A stretch of DNA of 64,000 nucleotides from Devosia epidermidihirudinis (GCF_000971295.1 NZ_LANJ01000047.1:123623-187622); one strand, 5' to 3'. Shown: positions 1 through 8,688, numbered from the stretch's first letter. A program made the numbers and translations. Notes: generated by a model not told the origin, from the letters alone.

Positions 1-967
1 TCAACTCATCCATCAGGTCGGCAACCAGAATGCCCATCAGACTGTAGCGCCCAGCGGGTCCCGAACTGGTTGAGTTGATGTATTGCGAATAGTGGTCGCC
101 CGCCATGGTGCCCCAGCAGGTGGCGACAATTTCGTCTCCCGCAAACAAAGCATGGGCCGTCAACGTTGGACGCGCGACCTCGAAATTGTCTGCCGCCACG
201 TCACGGAAGAACTGCATATAGGGCGGCTCGGCAAAAATGTTGGCGACACCCATGGCGTCAAACCGCGCACCGCGCTGCGCCAGAAACTCGGCATGCACGC
301 GCTCCAGCATGGCCGGATCAGTGACCCTGGCCAGCCGCACTGGTCCCAGCATTTCTTCAAGCCGCCGCCGACCGCGATTGATATTGGCCCGGCGCTTAGC
401 ACTGAGACGATAATCCACATAAGGCGCAGGCGTCGCAGCAAGGCTGGTTGTGTAGAGATTGGACGCAGCCGGTGAGTGCGGCAGCGCCAGAACCGGATTG
501 CTATGGCCCTGCCAGCTCTCTGGCTGATTCATCAACACCATAAGATCTATGCCGCCGACCGCACTGGCGATCTGTCGGAAAATGATCTGTAATTCGCTCG
601 GCGAAGGTATGAAATCGGGGAGCGCCAGGAGCCAATCGCTATTGGACTGATGCGCCCCAATGAATCGGGCAAAGGCCGCGCCAAACTTACGCCGGATAAT
701 CAGCGGCAAGAGCCCGACCGGCACACCGGCACGGCGGATCACCGCGATCACCAGCTCCCCTTCGGGCTCGGCGTTGGCGGCCAGCATGCCACTGATCCAG
801 TCAAAACGCTGGTAGGGCGTGAGAACAGCACGGGCCTCAAGGCCGCGCCACACGCATTCTGCATCCGCCATGCTCGAGTGCACCTGCACGTCGAGGCGCA
901 GCTCGGCGCACGTGCTGCGCGCGCGTGGGAGCAAAGGTTCGGCCTGTAGAGCGGTGATCTCGGTCAT
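1..967 (-). CDS. CelD/BcsL-like GNAT acetyltransferase (N-terminal part, cut by window edge)
   Basis: A minus-strand frame opens with ATG at 965-967 and stays open for 322 codons to the window edge, so the C terminus is missing. The translation has the layout of the CelD/BcsL (Acetyltransf_6) family: an early segment reading AFARFIGAHQSNSDW, a basic patch SAKRRANINRGRRRLEE near residue 210, and a later acyl-CoA fold segment including LFAGDEIVATCWGTMAGDHY. Members of this family acylate envelope or exopolysaccharide sugars, or build peptide bridges. The substrate cannot be read here. It is divergent from ffh. The family call is fairly secure, the role is inference. Confidence 0.7.
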   Translation of the reverse strand, partial: MTEITALQAEPLLPRARSTCAELRLDVQVHSSMADAECVWRGLEARAVLTPYQRFDWISGMLAANAEPEGELVIAVIRRAGVPVGLLPLIIRRKFGAAFARFIGAHQSNSDWLLALPDFIPSPSELQIIFRQIASAVGGIDLMVLMNQPESWQGHSNPVLALPHSPAASNLYTTSLAATPAPYVDYRLSAKRRANINRGRRRLEEMLGPVRLARVTDPAMLERVHAEFLAQRGARFDAMGVANIFAEPPYMQFFRDVAADNFEVARPTLTAHALFAGDEIVATCWGTMAGDHYSQYINSTSSGPAGRYSLMGILVADLMDEL

Positions 968-1294
968 CGTCAGGTCGGTTTCACATGGCAGATGAATGCT
1001 TGGCGCGCAGTGTACCGTCCAAATGCCCTGTCCGCCTCAGTTGAGCGAAAGGATGGTTACTGGAAAGGGATAAACACAGGATCTCTGGCCTTTCCTTGAC
1101 TCCAACGCCCCTTTCCCCTACAGCAACCCCATTCATCAGGCCTTGCTCCTGACCAGCCGACCGGGACCCTTAGTGGTATAAACCGATCCCGGAGGCCACC
1201 ATCCGCCAGCGCGTTGCGCCCGCGGGTGTGCTTGGCGTTTGGACTGATGGATCCTATGTCTCGCGGTACAATCCGCAGAGAAGGACCAAAAAGT
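968..1294. other. Divergent intergenic region between the CelD-like gene and ffh
   Basis: These 327 bases separate two divergent genes and should hold both promoters. A possible ffh promoter is TTGGCG at 1232-1237, a 17-base spacer, then TATGTC at 1255-1260, but the -10 match is weak. An AGAAGGA ribosome-binding site lies about 12 bases before the chosen ffh ATG. I see no RNA gene or repeat in it. Confidence 0.3.
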
Positions 1295-2875
1295 ATGTTC
1301 GAGAGCCTTTCAGACCGGCTTGGCAAAATCTTCGAAGGCCTGCGTGGCCGTGGTGCCCTCAACGCCACGGACGTCGACAACGCCATGCGCGAAATCCGCC
1401 GCGCGTTGATCGAGGCCGACGTTTCTCTCGAAGTCGTTCGGGCTTTTGTCGAGCAGGTCAAGGAGCGCGCTGTTGGCGCCGAAGTCACCCGTTCGGTGAC
1501 GCCGGGGCAGCAGGTCGTCAAGATCGTCCATGACGAGCTGGTTGCCGTTCTCGGCGATACGGCCTCGCCTATCGATCTTAATGCCAGGGCCCCCGTTACC
1601 CTCCTGATGGTGGGTCTGCAGGGCTCGGGCAAGACCACCACCACTGCCAAAATCGCCAAGCGCCTCAGCGAAAAGAACAAGAAAAAGGTTCTGCTCGCCT
1701 CGCTCGATACCCGCCGCCCCGCTGCCATGGAGCAGCTGCGCGTATTGGGTGAGCAGGTTGGCGTTGACACGCTGCCGATCGTTTCGACGGAAACGCCAGT
1801 CGAGATCGCCCGCCGCGCCGAGCGCGAAGGCCGCCTCGGCGGCTATGACGTGCTGATCCTCGATACGGCAGGTCGCACCCATATCGACGAAGAATTGATG
1901 GCCGAAACGGTCGCCATCAAGGATATCGCCAATCCGCATGAAATCCTGCTCGTCGTCGACGCACTGACGGGTCAGGACGCGATCAATGTCGCCCGCTCGT
2001 TCGACGGTCGCCTTGATATCACCGGCATCGTGCTGACCCGTGTTGACGGCGACGGCCGTGGTGGCGCGGCGCTGTCGATGCGCGCGGCAACTGGCAAGCC
2101 GATCAAGCTGATTGGTGTCGGCGAAAAGATGGATGCACTGGAGGATTTCCATCCTTCGCGCATCGCCGACCGTATTCTGGGCATGGGCGACATTGTTTCG
2201 TTGGTCGAAAAGGCCGCCGAGCACGTCTCTGCCGAAGACGCTCAAAAGATGGCCAAGAAGCTCAAAAAGGGCTCCTTTGACCTCGACGATCTGCGCAATC
2301 AACTGCTGCAGATGAAGAAGATGGGTGGCATGGGCGGGCTGATGTCCATGATGCCCGGTGTCGGCCAGATGAAGAAGGCCATGGCCAATTCCAACATCGA
2401 TGAGAAGATGTTCGATCGTCAGATCGCCATCATCAATTCGATGACCAAGAAGGAACGGGCCGAGCCCGAACTGCTCAATGCCAGCCGCCGCAAGCGTATT
2501 GCTGCCGGTGCGGGCGTGGAAGTCAGCGAGATCAACAAGCTGGCCAAGCAGCACCGCCAGATGGCCGACATGATGAAAAAGGTCGGCAAGGGTGGCATGG
2601 GCGCGCTTGGCGGCATGTTCGGCGGCAAGATGGGTCAGATGATGGGCGGCATGCCCGACATCTCCAAGATGGACCCGGCCCAGCTCGAACAGATGGCCCG
2701 CCAGGCCGGCATTGATCCTGCCGCGCTCAAGGGTCTGCCCGCTGCCCAGCCCCAGCTTGCCGAAAAGCTGCCGACAGATGTCGGCGCCTTGTTCAAATCC
2801 GCTGGATCGGGTCTGCCCGGTCTGGGCGGTGCTCCGCGTTTCCCCGGCCTTCCCGGCCTGGGCAAGAAGAAATAG
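1295..2875 (+). CDS. ffh: Signal recognition particle protein Ffh
   Basis: This is the SRP54-type GTPase that binds 4.5S RNA and signal sequences and delivers nascent inner-membrane proteins to FtsY. The ATG at 1295 starts the conserved MFESLSDRLGKIF; an upstream in-frame ATG would add 27 unconserved residues, and AGAAGGA precedes 1295. The N domain covers about residues 1-95. The G domain has the P loop GLQGSGKTT (107-115), a DTAGR G3 motif and the TRVDGDGRGG segment. The C-terminal M domain is rich in methionine and glycine (repeated KKMGGMGG-like stretches), as expected for the signal-sequence groove. 526 residues is normal. rpsP follows by 30 bases and is probably cotranscribed. Confidence 0.97.
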   Translation: MFESLSDRLGKIFEGLRGRGALNATDVDNAMREIRRALIEADVSLEVVRAFVEQVKERAVGAEVTRSVTPGQQVVKIVHDELVAVLGDTASPIDLNARAPVTLLMVGLQGSGKTTTTAKIAKRLSEKNKKKVLLASLDTRRPAAMEQLRVLGEQVGVDTLPIVSTETPVEIARRAEREGRLGGYDVLILDTAGRTHIDEELMAETVAIKDIANPHEILLVVDALTGQDAINVARSFDGRLDITGIVLTRVDGDGRGGAALSMRAATGKPIKLIGVGEKMDALEDFHPSRIADRILGMGDIVSLVEKAAEHVSAEDAQKMAKKLKKGSFDLDDLRNQLLQMKKMGGMGGLMSMMPGVGQMKKAMANSNIDEKMFDRQIAIINSMTKKERAEPELLNASRRKRIAAGAGVEVSEINKLAKQHRQMADMMKKVGKGGMGALGGMFGGKMGQMMGGMPDISKMDPAQLEQMARQAGIDPAALKGLPAAQPQLAEKLPTDVGALFKSAGSGLPGLGGAPRFPGLPGLGKKK

Positions 2876-2905
2876 TCGTTTCAACCTAAACTCAAGGATA
2901 CCAAT

Positions 2906-3301
2906 ATGGCCCTCAAGCTCCGTCTCGCCCGTGGTGGCACCAAGAAGCGCCCATTCTACCACATCGTCGTTGCTGACGCTCGTTCGCCACGCGATGGCCG
3001 CTTCATCGAAAAGCTCGGCACCTTCAACCCACTGCTGGCCAAGGACAATGAAGGCCGCGTCGTGCTGAACACCGAACGCGCCAAGCACTGGCTCGAGGTC
3101 GGCGCCCAGCCAACCGACCGCGTCCTGCGTTTCCTGGACACCGCTGGCCTGACCAAGCGCGAAGCCCGCAACAACCCAGAAAAGGGCAAGCCAGGCGAAA
3201 AGGCCACCCAGCGCGCTGAAGACAAGGCCGCCAAGGTCGCCGCTGCTGAAGAAGCCAAGAACGCCCCAGCTCCAGCCGCTGAAGAAGCTGCTGCCGAGTA
3301 A
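2906..3301 (+). CDS. rpsP: 30S ribosomal protein S16
   Basis: S16 is a primary-to-intermediate binder of 16S rRNA in the 30S body. The first 80 residues match the family closely (MALKLRLARGGTKKRPFYHI, then RDGRFIEKLGTFNP). At 131 residues it is longer than the roughly 80-90 of E. coli because of an Ala/Lys/Glu-rich C-terminal tail from about residue 85, common in alphaproteobacteria. It follows ffh and is closed by a strong terminator. In most relatives rimM-trmD-rplS come next; here those genes lie 32 kb away. Confidence 0.97.
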   Translation: MALKLRLARGGTKKRPFYHIVVADARSPRDGRFIEKLGTFNPLLAKDNEGRVVLNTERAKHWLEVGAQPTDRVLRFLDTAGLTKREARNNPEKGKPGEKATQRAEDKAAKVAAAEEAKNAPAPAAEEAAAE

Positions 3302-3327
3302 GGTCTGGGCGCAAGCTCATAAGAAAA

Positions 3328-3356
3328 GCCCCGGTGCGCAAGCACCGGGGCTTTTT
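3328..3356 (+). terminator. Rho-independent terminator after rpsP
   Basis: A perfect 10-bp stem GCCCCGGTGC (3328-3337) pairs with GCACCGGGGC (3342-3351) around a GCAA tetraloop and is followed by TTTTT. It lies 26 bases after the rpsP stop and closes the ffh-rpsP unit. An A run on the left side could let it work on the minus strand too. Confidence 0.93.
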
Positions 3357-3404
3357 GTTTGGGCAAGGAGCGGTCTGGCCCCAGGCGTATGGGATCCGAT
3401 CCTA

Positions 3405-3488
3405 TCGTCATTGCCGGGCTTGTCCCGGCAATCCAGTGCCGGGGAACGCCGTAGACAATGGACCACCGGGACAAGCCCGGTGGTGACG
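3405..3488. repeat. Dispersed palindromic repeat, family A (paired hairpins)
   Basis: Two imperfect palindromes sit about 20 bases apart: GTCATTGCCGGGCTTGTCCC continuing to GGCAATCC, then TGGACCACCGGGACAAGCCC continuing to GGTGGTGACG. Near-identical units recur at 37,857-37,976 and 60,198-60,277. It fills the gap between the rpsP terminator and the 3' end of leuB and may double as a leuB terminator, although it lacks a T run. Confidence 0.75.
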
Positions 3489-3516
3489 TCGATGGAGATT
3501 CTGAGGCTGGGGACGA

Positions 3517-4617
3517 TTAAGCCTTCAACTTCGCCAAAATCGCCGCGCCCATTTCCTGGGTGCCGACAGTCTTGCGGTTTTCCTGGGCGATGTCAGCGGA
3601 ACGCAGGCCATCGGCCAGCACGCCGGCAATCGCGCCTTCGACGCGGTCGGCCAGCTCGGTCATGCCGAACGAGTAGCGCAACGCCATGGCGTAGGACGCG
3701 ATCATGGCGATCGGGTTGGCAATGCCCTGACCGGCAATGTCTGGGGCCGAGCCGTGTACCGGCTCGTACATGGCCTTGCGCTTGCCGGTGACCGGATCGG
3801 GCGCACCAAGCGCTGCCGATGGCAGCATGCCGAGCGAACCGGTCAGCATGGCCGCAACGTCCGAGAGGATGTCGCCGAACAGGTTATCGGTGACGATGAC
3901 GTCAAACTGCTTTGGATTGCGCACCAGCTGCATGGCGCAGTTGTCGGCGAGGATGTGATTGAAGCTCACGTCAGCATAGTCTTTGGCAACGCCACGGACC
4001 ACTTCGTCCCACAACACGCCCGACTTCATGACGTTTTTCTTGTCGGCCGAATGCAGCTTCTTGCCGCGCGTCAGCGCGAGGTCAAAGGCGACGCGGGCGA
4101 TGCGGTCGATTTCATAGGTGTCGTAAAGCTGCGTATCGATGCCACGCTTCTGGCCATCGCCAAGGTCGATGATTTCCTTGGGCTCGCCGAAATAGACGCC
4201 GCCAGTCAGCTCGCGCACGATCAGGATATCGAGGCCTTCGACCAGCTCACGCTTGAGCGCGGAGGCATCGGCCAGGGCTGGGTAGCAGATGGCGGGGCGC
4301 AGGTTCGCAAACAGGCCCAGATCCTTGCGCAGACGCAAGAGCGCCGCTTCTGGGCGCTTGTCATAGGGAACATTGTCCCACTTGGGGCCGCCAACAGCAC
4401 CAAAGATCACGGCATCGGCCTTGAGAGCCTTTGCCATATCGTCTTCGGAGATGGCTTCGCCATGCGCGTCATAGGCGCAGCCGCCGGCAAGACCGCTATC
4501 GGTCGAGAAATCGGTGAGGCCTTCAGCATTGGACCAGTCGATGATCTTGACCACTTCGGCCATGATCTCGGTGCCAATCCCGTCGCCGGGAAGAAGGAAA
4601 AGGGAATTGGTGGCCAT
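3517..4617 (-). CDS. leuB: 3-isopropylmalate dehydrogenase
   Basis: LeuB oxidatively decarboxylates 3-isopropylmalate to 2-ketoisocaproate with NAD in leucine synthesis. The 366-residue product starts MATNSLFLLPGDGIGTEI, the family's N-terminal loop. It carries the metal and substrate-binding signature around DNLFGDILSD (about residues 240-250) and the NAD-binding HGSAPDIAGQ segment near residue 285. Length is normal for the family. It stands alone on the minus strand. leuD is 4 kb and leuC 28 kb to the right, so the three late leucine genes are not an operon here. Confidence 0.97.
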   Translation of the reverse strand: MATNSLFLLPGDGIGTEIMAEVVKIIDWSNAEGLTDFSTDSGLAGGCAYDAHGEAISEDDMAKALKADAVIFGAVGGPKWDNVPYDKRPEAALLRLRKDLGLFANLRPAICYPALADASALKRELVEGLDILIVRELTGGVYFGEPKEIIDLGDGQKRGIDTQLYDTYEIDRIARVAFDLALTRGKKLHSADKKNVMKSGVLWDEVVRGVAKDYADVSFNHILADNCAMQLVRNPKQFDVIVTDNLFGDILSDVAAMLTGSLGMLPSAALGAPDPVTGKRKAMYEPVHGSAPDIAGQGIANPIAMIASYAMALRYSFGMTELADRVEGAIAGVLADGLRSADIAQENRKTVGTQEMGAAILAKLKA

Positions 4618-4721
4618 GATTGGTCCTTGCCGTACTGGTGGTTACGCCTGATGCGCACATAGAGGTATTTTGCGCCTCCGCGCAAGTCCATCGCGGCTCC
4701 CGCCGTCCGCCCAAACAAAAA

Positions 4722-4744
4722 GGCCGGGCATTGCCCGGCCTTTT
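4722..4744 (-). terminator. Terminator of the glutamate dehydrogenase gene
   Basis: GGCCGGGC (4722-4729) pairs perfectly with GCCCGGCC (4733-4740) around a 3-base loop. On the minus strand the stem is followed by a T-rich run (TTTTTG), about 20 bases after the gdh stop. T residues on the other side mean it may also work in reverse. Confidence 0.88.
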
Positions 4745-4763
4745 CAAGGTGTTCGGCTAAGGA

Positions 4764-6029
4764 TTAGCCGACGAAGTATGGCTGCGTGCCGTGCGCTTCA
4801 ATGGCGGTCGACAGGCGACCAAGCGCGTGGATATAGGCCGCCGAACGGACCGAAACCTTGCGCTCCTGGGCGATGTCCCAGACGGCGCGGCCTTCGCGTT
4901 CCATCATCTTCTTGAGGCGGGCATGGATCTCTTCGAGGTCCCAATAGAAACCCTGACGGTTCTGCACCCACTCGAAGTAGGAGACGGTCACGCCGCCAGC
5001 GTTCGCCAGAATATCGGGCAGCACGACAACGCCCTTTTCGGTGAGGATCTTGTCGGCTTCTGCGGTGACCGGGCCATTGGCCAGCTCAACCACAACCTTG
5101 GCCTTGATCGACGCCGCGTTCTTGACGGTGATCATTTCCTCGAGGGCAGCTGGGACCAGTACGTCGGCTTCGACAGCGATCAGATCGTCTGCCGAGATCA
5201 CGGTGGCGCCGAGTTCTGCAGCGAGATCAGCCACGCGCTTGCCAGAGTTCTTGCCAGCGATCAGCTTTGTGACGTCGAGGCCATCAGCCTTGTAGATCGC
5301 GCCAGCCGAATCCGACACCGCGACAACGGTGTTGCCGTCTGCAGCGGCCAGCTCAGCGAAATACTGACCGGCATTGCCAAAGCCCTGGATCGCAACAGTG
5401 CGCGAACCCGACAGGCCCAGCTCGGCCGCCAGATGCTGCACGAGGTAGAAACCACCGCGCGCAGTTGCGTCATTGCGGCCGAGCGAACCGCCCAGAGCAA
5501 TTGGCTTGCCGGTGATGACAGCCGGGGTCACCGAGCCGGTGATCTGGTTGTACTCATCGGCCATCCAGCCCATGATCATGGCATTGGTGTAAACGTCTGG
5601 GGCGGGAATATCGCGATCGGGGCCAACAGTGCGGGCAAAAGCCTGCATATAGGCGCGCGACAGGCGCTCAAGCTCGCTCTTGGAGAGCGTGCGGGGATCG
5701 ACGCGCACCGCGCCCTTGCCGCCACCATAAGGCAGGTTCATCACCGCGCACTTGAAGGTCATCCAGAACGCGAGCGTTTCAACTTCCTCGATGGTGCTGT
5801 CGGGGTGGAAACGGATGCCGCCCTTGGTTGGGCCACGGGTATCGTCATAGCGGCAGCGCCAGGCCAGGAACGACTTGCGCGAGCCATCATCCATACGGAT
5901 CAGCAGGCTCGTCTTGGTTGTCTCTCGCGGGTATTTGAGCTTTTCGATGACATCCTGGTCGATCTGGAGGTGGCTGGCGGCCTCTTCAAGACGAATGAGC
6001 GCCCGGTCTAGCAGGTTGTCGTCGGTCAT
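4764..6029 (-). CDS. gdhA: Glu/Leu/Phe/Val family dehydrogenase (glutamate dehydrogenase)
   Basis: This family catalyses reversible oxidative deamination of an amino acid, usually glutamate to 2-oxoglutarate. The substrate loop with catalytic lysine is visible as NLPYGGGKGAVRVDP near residue 105. The Rossmann segment GFGNAGQYFAELA lies near residue 220, and a conserved DILANAGGVTVSYFEW follows near residue 345. I chose ATG 6029 (MTDDNLLDRAL, 421 residues) over the upstream TTG because AAAGGATCC sits just before it. Cofactor preference cannot be told. Two direct repeats in its leader suggest transcriptional control. Confidence 0.92.
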   Translation of the reverse strand: MTDDNLLDRALIRLEEAASHLQIDQDVIEKLKYPRETTKTSLLIRMDDGSRKSFLAWRCRYDDTRGPTKGGIRFHPDSTIEEVETLAFWMTFKCAVMNLPYGGGKGAVRVDPRTLSKSELERLSRAYMQAFARTVGPDRDIPAPDVYTNAMIMGWMADEYNQITGSVTPAVITGKPIALGGSLGRNDATARGGFYLVQHLAAELGLSGSRTVAIQGFGNAGQYFAELAAADGNTVVAVSDSAGAIYKADGLDVTKLIAGKNSGKRVADLAAELGATVISADDLIAVEADVLVPAALEEMITVKNAASIKAKVVVELANGPVTAEADKILTEKGVVVLPDILANAGGVTVSYFEWVQNRQGFYWDLEEIHARLKKMMEREGRAVWDIAQERKVSVRSAAYIHALGRLSTAIEAHGTQPYFVG

Positions 6030-6043
6030 AGCGGGATCCTTTT

Positions 6044-6073
6044 TGCGCAAGATTTATGCGCAGTGCACAAGAT
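6044..6073 (-). promoter_or_regulatory. Two direct repeats in the gdh leader (candidate operator)
   Basis: TGCGCAAGAT (6044-6053) and TGCACAAGAT (6064-6073) are nearly identical and exactly 20 bases apart, about two helical turns, immediately upstream of the gdh ribosome-binding site. That spacing fits a dimeric regulator on one DNA face. The regulator is unknown. Confidence 0.35.
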
Positions 6074-6213
6074 TATGGCGTATATCTGCCACGCTGTTTC
6101 TGATAGGTCAATAAGGCTGACACATGATGCCCCCAAACGGTCAAACATGCCGCTTGACGCTCTGGGCATGAGGCGAGCAAATAGCGGCGGCCCCGCCTAG
6201 CCTCGAGATCAAC

Positions 6214-6597
6214 GTGCTCCCTTCCGCCACACTCCCCGATATTCTGATCAATTCAGACGACTATAATCGCGTGTCGCTGCTGGCCGAGCGCGCCAGCGGC
6301 CAAATGCCCTATGTGTCGGCCTATCTGGAGCGCGAGCTCAACCGGGCCGAAGTCTGCGATCCGTGGCAACCGGCCGGCGTGTCGATGGGCCAGCGCGTCA
6401 TGTTCAGACTCGATGATGAGCCGATGCAGCGCCTTGGCCGGCTGATCTATCCCAATCGCGCCTTTGGTGAAAAAGGCAGCGTGCCAATCCTGGGGCCCGT
6501 CGGTGCCGCACTGATTGGCATGCATCGTAATTCCAGCATTGAGTGGCTCGATGGCGGCCGTCTCCGCACACTGACCGTGCTGGATTACGGCTGGTAG
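6214..6597 (+). CDS. GreA/GreB C-terminal domain protein (Rnk-type nucleoside diphosphate kinase regulator)
   Basis: The 127-residue protein ends in the FKBP-like GreA/GreB C-terminal domain: PILGPVGAALIGMHRNSSIEW followed by a short terminal strand. The N-terminal half lacks the long GreA coiled coil, which points to the Rnk-like branch that binds RNA polymerase without cleavage-stimulating activity. The start is a GTG at 6214 with only a GAG upstream. It converges on the CPBP gene with no base between the two stop codons, and no terminator hairpin is visible there. Confidence 0.75.
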   Translation: MLPSATLPDILINSDDYNRVSLLAERASGQMPYVSAYLERELNRAEVCDPWQPAGVSMGQRVMFRLDDEPMQRLGRLIYPNRAFGEKGSVPILGPVGAALIGMHRNSSIEWLDGGRLRTLTVLDYGW

Positions 6598-7239
6598 TCA
6601 GGCCCAGCCGTTCTGCTCGAACAGCACCCAGAACGTCAGAATATTGGTCAGCACATGGGCAAGGCTCACCCAGAACACCGAGCCCGTGCGCCAGGCAATG
6701 GCACTCCACAACAACCCCAACGCCGCCGCACCACCGACAAGCGCCAACCCACCGCCATCAAACACCACGCCATCCGCGAGCAACAAGGGCGCGTGCCAGG
6801 CGGTAAACAGCACCCACCCGAGCCAGAACCCTAGCCTCGGCCGATCAGCAAATCGCGCCATGAACCCGCCACGCCAGGCAGTTTCCTCAAGCGGGGCATT
6901 GATCACGGAAACCAGCGCCGCCAGCATGGCGCCATGCGTCGTCAACAGCGCCGTATTGGGCACGAAAGCCACCACAACCACAGCGCAGACCTGCAGCAGA
7001 AGAATGGCGGGCACCCACCAATTGCGCCAGGCCAAACGCTCGGAAAACAACAGTGGACCGCGAAGGCGCCAGACATGCAGTGCGATTGCCGGCACACAAA
7101 AGCCGAGCCAATAGAGCACGAGGACAGAGAGAAAACCGGCCTGCGGCCCCAGACTTTCGGTCAGCACAGGCACGAGCACGACCATCGCCCCGATTAGGAC
7201 GATGGCATGCAGGACAAGAGCGGATTGGGCGCGATTCAT
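6598..7239 (-). CDS. CPBP family intramembrane metalloprotease
   Basis: A 213-residue membrane protein with about six to seven hydrophobic segments. It has the three CPBP (CAAX protease/bacteriocin-processing) motifs in order: EETAWRG near residue 128, FTAWH near 150 and HVLTN near 197. These supply the glutamates and histidines of the intramembrane active site. In bacteria the substrates are usually unknown. ATG 7239 is preferred over the preceding TTG. RidA lies 17 bases upstream in the same direction, so these small minus-strand genes may form one transcript. Confidence 0.87.
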   Translation of the reverse strand: MNRAQSALVLHAIVLIGAMVVLVPVLTESLGPQAGFLSVLVLYWLGFCVPAIALHVWRLRGPLLFSERLAWRNWWVPAILLLQVCAVVVVAFVPNTALLTTHGAMLAALVSVINAPLEETAWRGGFMARFADRPRLGFWLGWVLFTAWHAPLLLADGVVFDGGGLALVGGAAALGLLWSAIAWRTGSVFWVSLAHVLTNILTFWVLFEQNGWA

Positions 7240-7256
7240 CAAACGCGCCGGGGCAA

Positions 7257-7652
7257 TCAGTTCTGCGCCGCGCCGATGCGGGCGGTGACTTCGATCTCGA
7301 TTTTCATGCCGGCCTCGATCATCTGCACGATCAGCATGGATGCGGCGGGACGGATGTCCTTGAACACCGGGCCGACGGCGGCAACCACCGCGTTCACATC
7401 ATCACGGTCGCCGACATAGTAGACCACGCGGACGGTGTCCTGGATCGAAGAACCGGCTTCCTTGAGTGCCTTGTCGATAGTCGCCAGGGCATTGGCCGCC
7501 TGCTGGCCGACATCGTCGGGCATGGTCATGGTGGCATAGTCATAGCCGGTGGTCCCGGACACATAGACTGTGTCTTCATGCCGGACAGCGCGGGAATAAC
7601 CAAAGGTAGCTTCGAACGGCGAACCGGTAGACACGCGCTGGACCATTGCCAT
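7257..7652 (-). CDS. RidA family reactive-intermediate deaminase
   Basis: RidA proteins hydrolyse reactive enamine/imine intermediates released by PLP enzymes; several paralogous branches have other or unknown substrates. The product has the fold-specific pattern of this trimeric family, with YVSGTTGYDY near residue 33, repeated short helices (QQAANALATIDKALKEAGSS) and a C-terminal strand KIEIEVTARIGA. The arginine that binds the substrate carboxylate is plausibly in RPAAS. ATG 7652 overlaps the GNAT stop codon as TGATG, indicating translational coupling. It is likely not archetypal RidA, so no symbol is given. Confidence 0.85.
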   Translation of the reverse strand: MAMVQRVSTGSPFEATFGYSRAVRHEDTVYVSGTTGYDYATMTMPDDVGQQAANALATIDKALKEAGSSIQDTVRVVYYVGDRDDVNAVVAAVGPVFKDIRPAASMLIVQMIEAGMKIEIEVTARIGAAQN

Positions 7653-8077
7653 CAACTCAAGTGCTTGTGGAGGAAAACCCGGCTGTGCCCGGGCGGATAA
7701 TCGGCGATTGCGCCGAATTCAGTAAAGCCGAGCTTTTTGTAAAACCCCGGCGCCTGAAAGGTGAAGGTATCGAGCCAGATGCCCGCACAACCGCGCTCGC
7801 GCGCCAGCTTTTCTGCGCGTCCCATCAGCTCACGGCCAACGCCCTGCCCGCGCAAGCGCTCTGGCACGACGAGTAGCTCAACAAACAGCTGGTTGAAACT
7901 GATCCGGCCAGTCAACCCGCCATCGACTGAGCCGGTATCGGGGTCCTTCAGCACAAAGCCGATGGTGACAGGCGCCGGATAACCCGGCACCTGGCTGCGA
8001 TTGAACTTGCCCAGGGCGACGTTGATTGCGGCTTCGCTCTGCGGGCTCAGACTGGCCTCGAAAGCGATTTCCACCAT
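7652..8077 (-). CDS. GNAT family N-acetyltransferase
   Basis: A compact 141-residue GNAT enzyme. Motif A for acetyl-CoA is visible as LVVPERLRGQGVGRELMGRAEKLA in the middle (pyrophosphate loop RGQGVG), followed by motif B around FYKKLGFTEFG. The acceptor is unknown. It is coupled to RidA downstream by a one-base TGATG overlap and lies 5 bases downstream of leuD, so leuD-GNAT-ridA-CPBP probably share a transcript. Confidence 0.85.
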   Translation of the reverse strand: MVEIAFEASLSPQSEAAINVALGKFNRSQVPGYPAPVTIGFVLKDPDTGSVDGGLTGRISFNQLFVELLVVPERLRGQGVGRELMGRAEKLARERGCAGIWLDTFTFQAPGFYKKLGFTEFGAIADYPPGHSRVFLHKHLS

Positions 8078-8082
8078 GGCGC

Positions 8083-8688
8083 TTAGAGCCAGGGGCGGTC
8101 GGCCGCCATCTTATTTTCGAAGGTCGTGATCGACGGATCGGACTTCAGCGTGCCTGCGATATCGTCAAGGCCTTCGAGCAGGATCTGCTTGCGGCTTGGA
8201 TCGATGTCGAAATGCAGCTCACCACCATCAGGACCGCGAATGGTCTGGGCTTCGAGATCAACGGTCAGCGTGGCGTTCGAACCGCGCTCGGCGTCATCCA
8301 GCAGCAGCTTGAGCTGTTCGGGCGAAACCACCAGCGGCAGGATGCCGTTCTTGAAGCAGTTATTGTAGAAAATGTCGGCGAAGCTGGTCGAGATCACGCA
8401 ACGGATACCGAAATCGAGCAGAGCCCATGGCGCGTGCTCGCGCGACGAACCGCAGCCGAAATTGTCGCCGGCAACGATGATCGAGGCATTGCGATAGCCC
8501 GACTTGTTCAGCACAAAGTCCGGATTTTCGGCGCCGTCTTCGTTGTAACGCATTTCCGAAAACAGTGCAGTTCCCAGACCCGTCCGCTTGATGGTCTTGA
8601 GGTACTGCTTGGGGATGATCATGTCGGTGTCGATATTGATGATCGGCAGCGGCGCCGCAACACCGGTCAGAGTGGTGAACTTGTCCAT
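8083..8688 (-). CDS. leuD: 3-isopropylmalate dehydratase small subunit
   Basis: LeuD partners LeuC to isomerise 2-isopropylmalate to 3-isopropylmalate in leucine synthesis. The 201-residue product shows the aconitase swivel-domain signature GDNFGCGSSREHAPWAL near residue 75 and DTDMIIPKQYL near the N terminus. I chose ATG 8688 (MDKFTTLTG) because GCGAGGT lies 7 bases upstream; the longer reading adds nine unconserved residues. Its partner leuC is 24 kb away on the other strand, so subunit balance cannot come from cotranscription. Confidence 0.96.
   Translation of the reverse strand: MDKFTTLTGVAAPLPIINIDTDMIIPKQYLKTIKRTGLGTALFSEMRYNEDGAENPDFVLNKSGYRNASIIVAGDNFGCGSSREHAPWALLDFGIRCVISTSFADIFYNNCFKNGILPLVVSPEQLKLLLDDAERGSNATLTVDLEAQTIRGPDGGELHFDIDPSRKQILLEGLDDIAGTLKSDPSITTFENKMAADRPWL

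Noticed and set aside
1143..1182. TTGCTC with TATAAA as the ffh promoter
   Set aside because: Spacing is 28 bases, too long for a sigma-70 promoter.
1310..3088. A 592-codon minus-strand open frame over ffh and rpsP
   Set aside because: Antisense to two well-conserved genes, His- and Ala-rich low-complexity translation, no recognisable domain.
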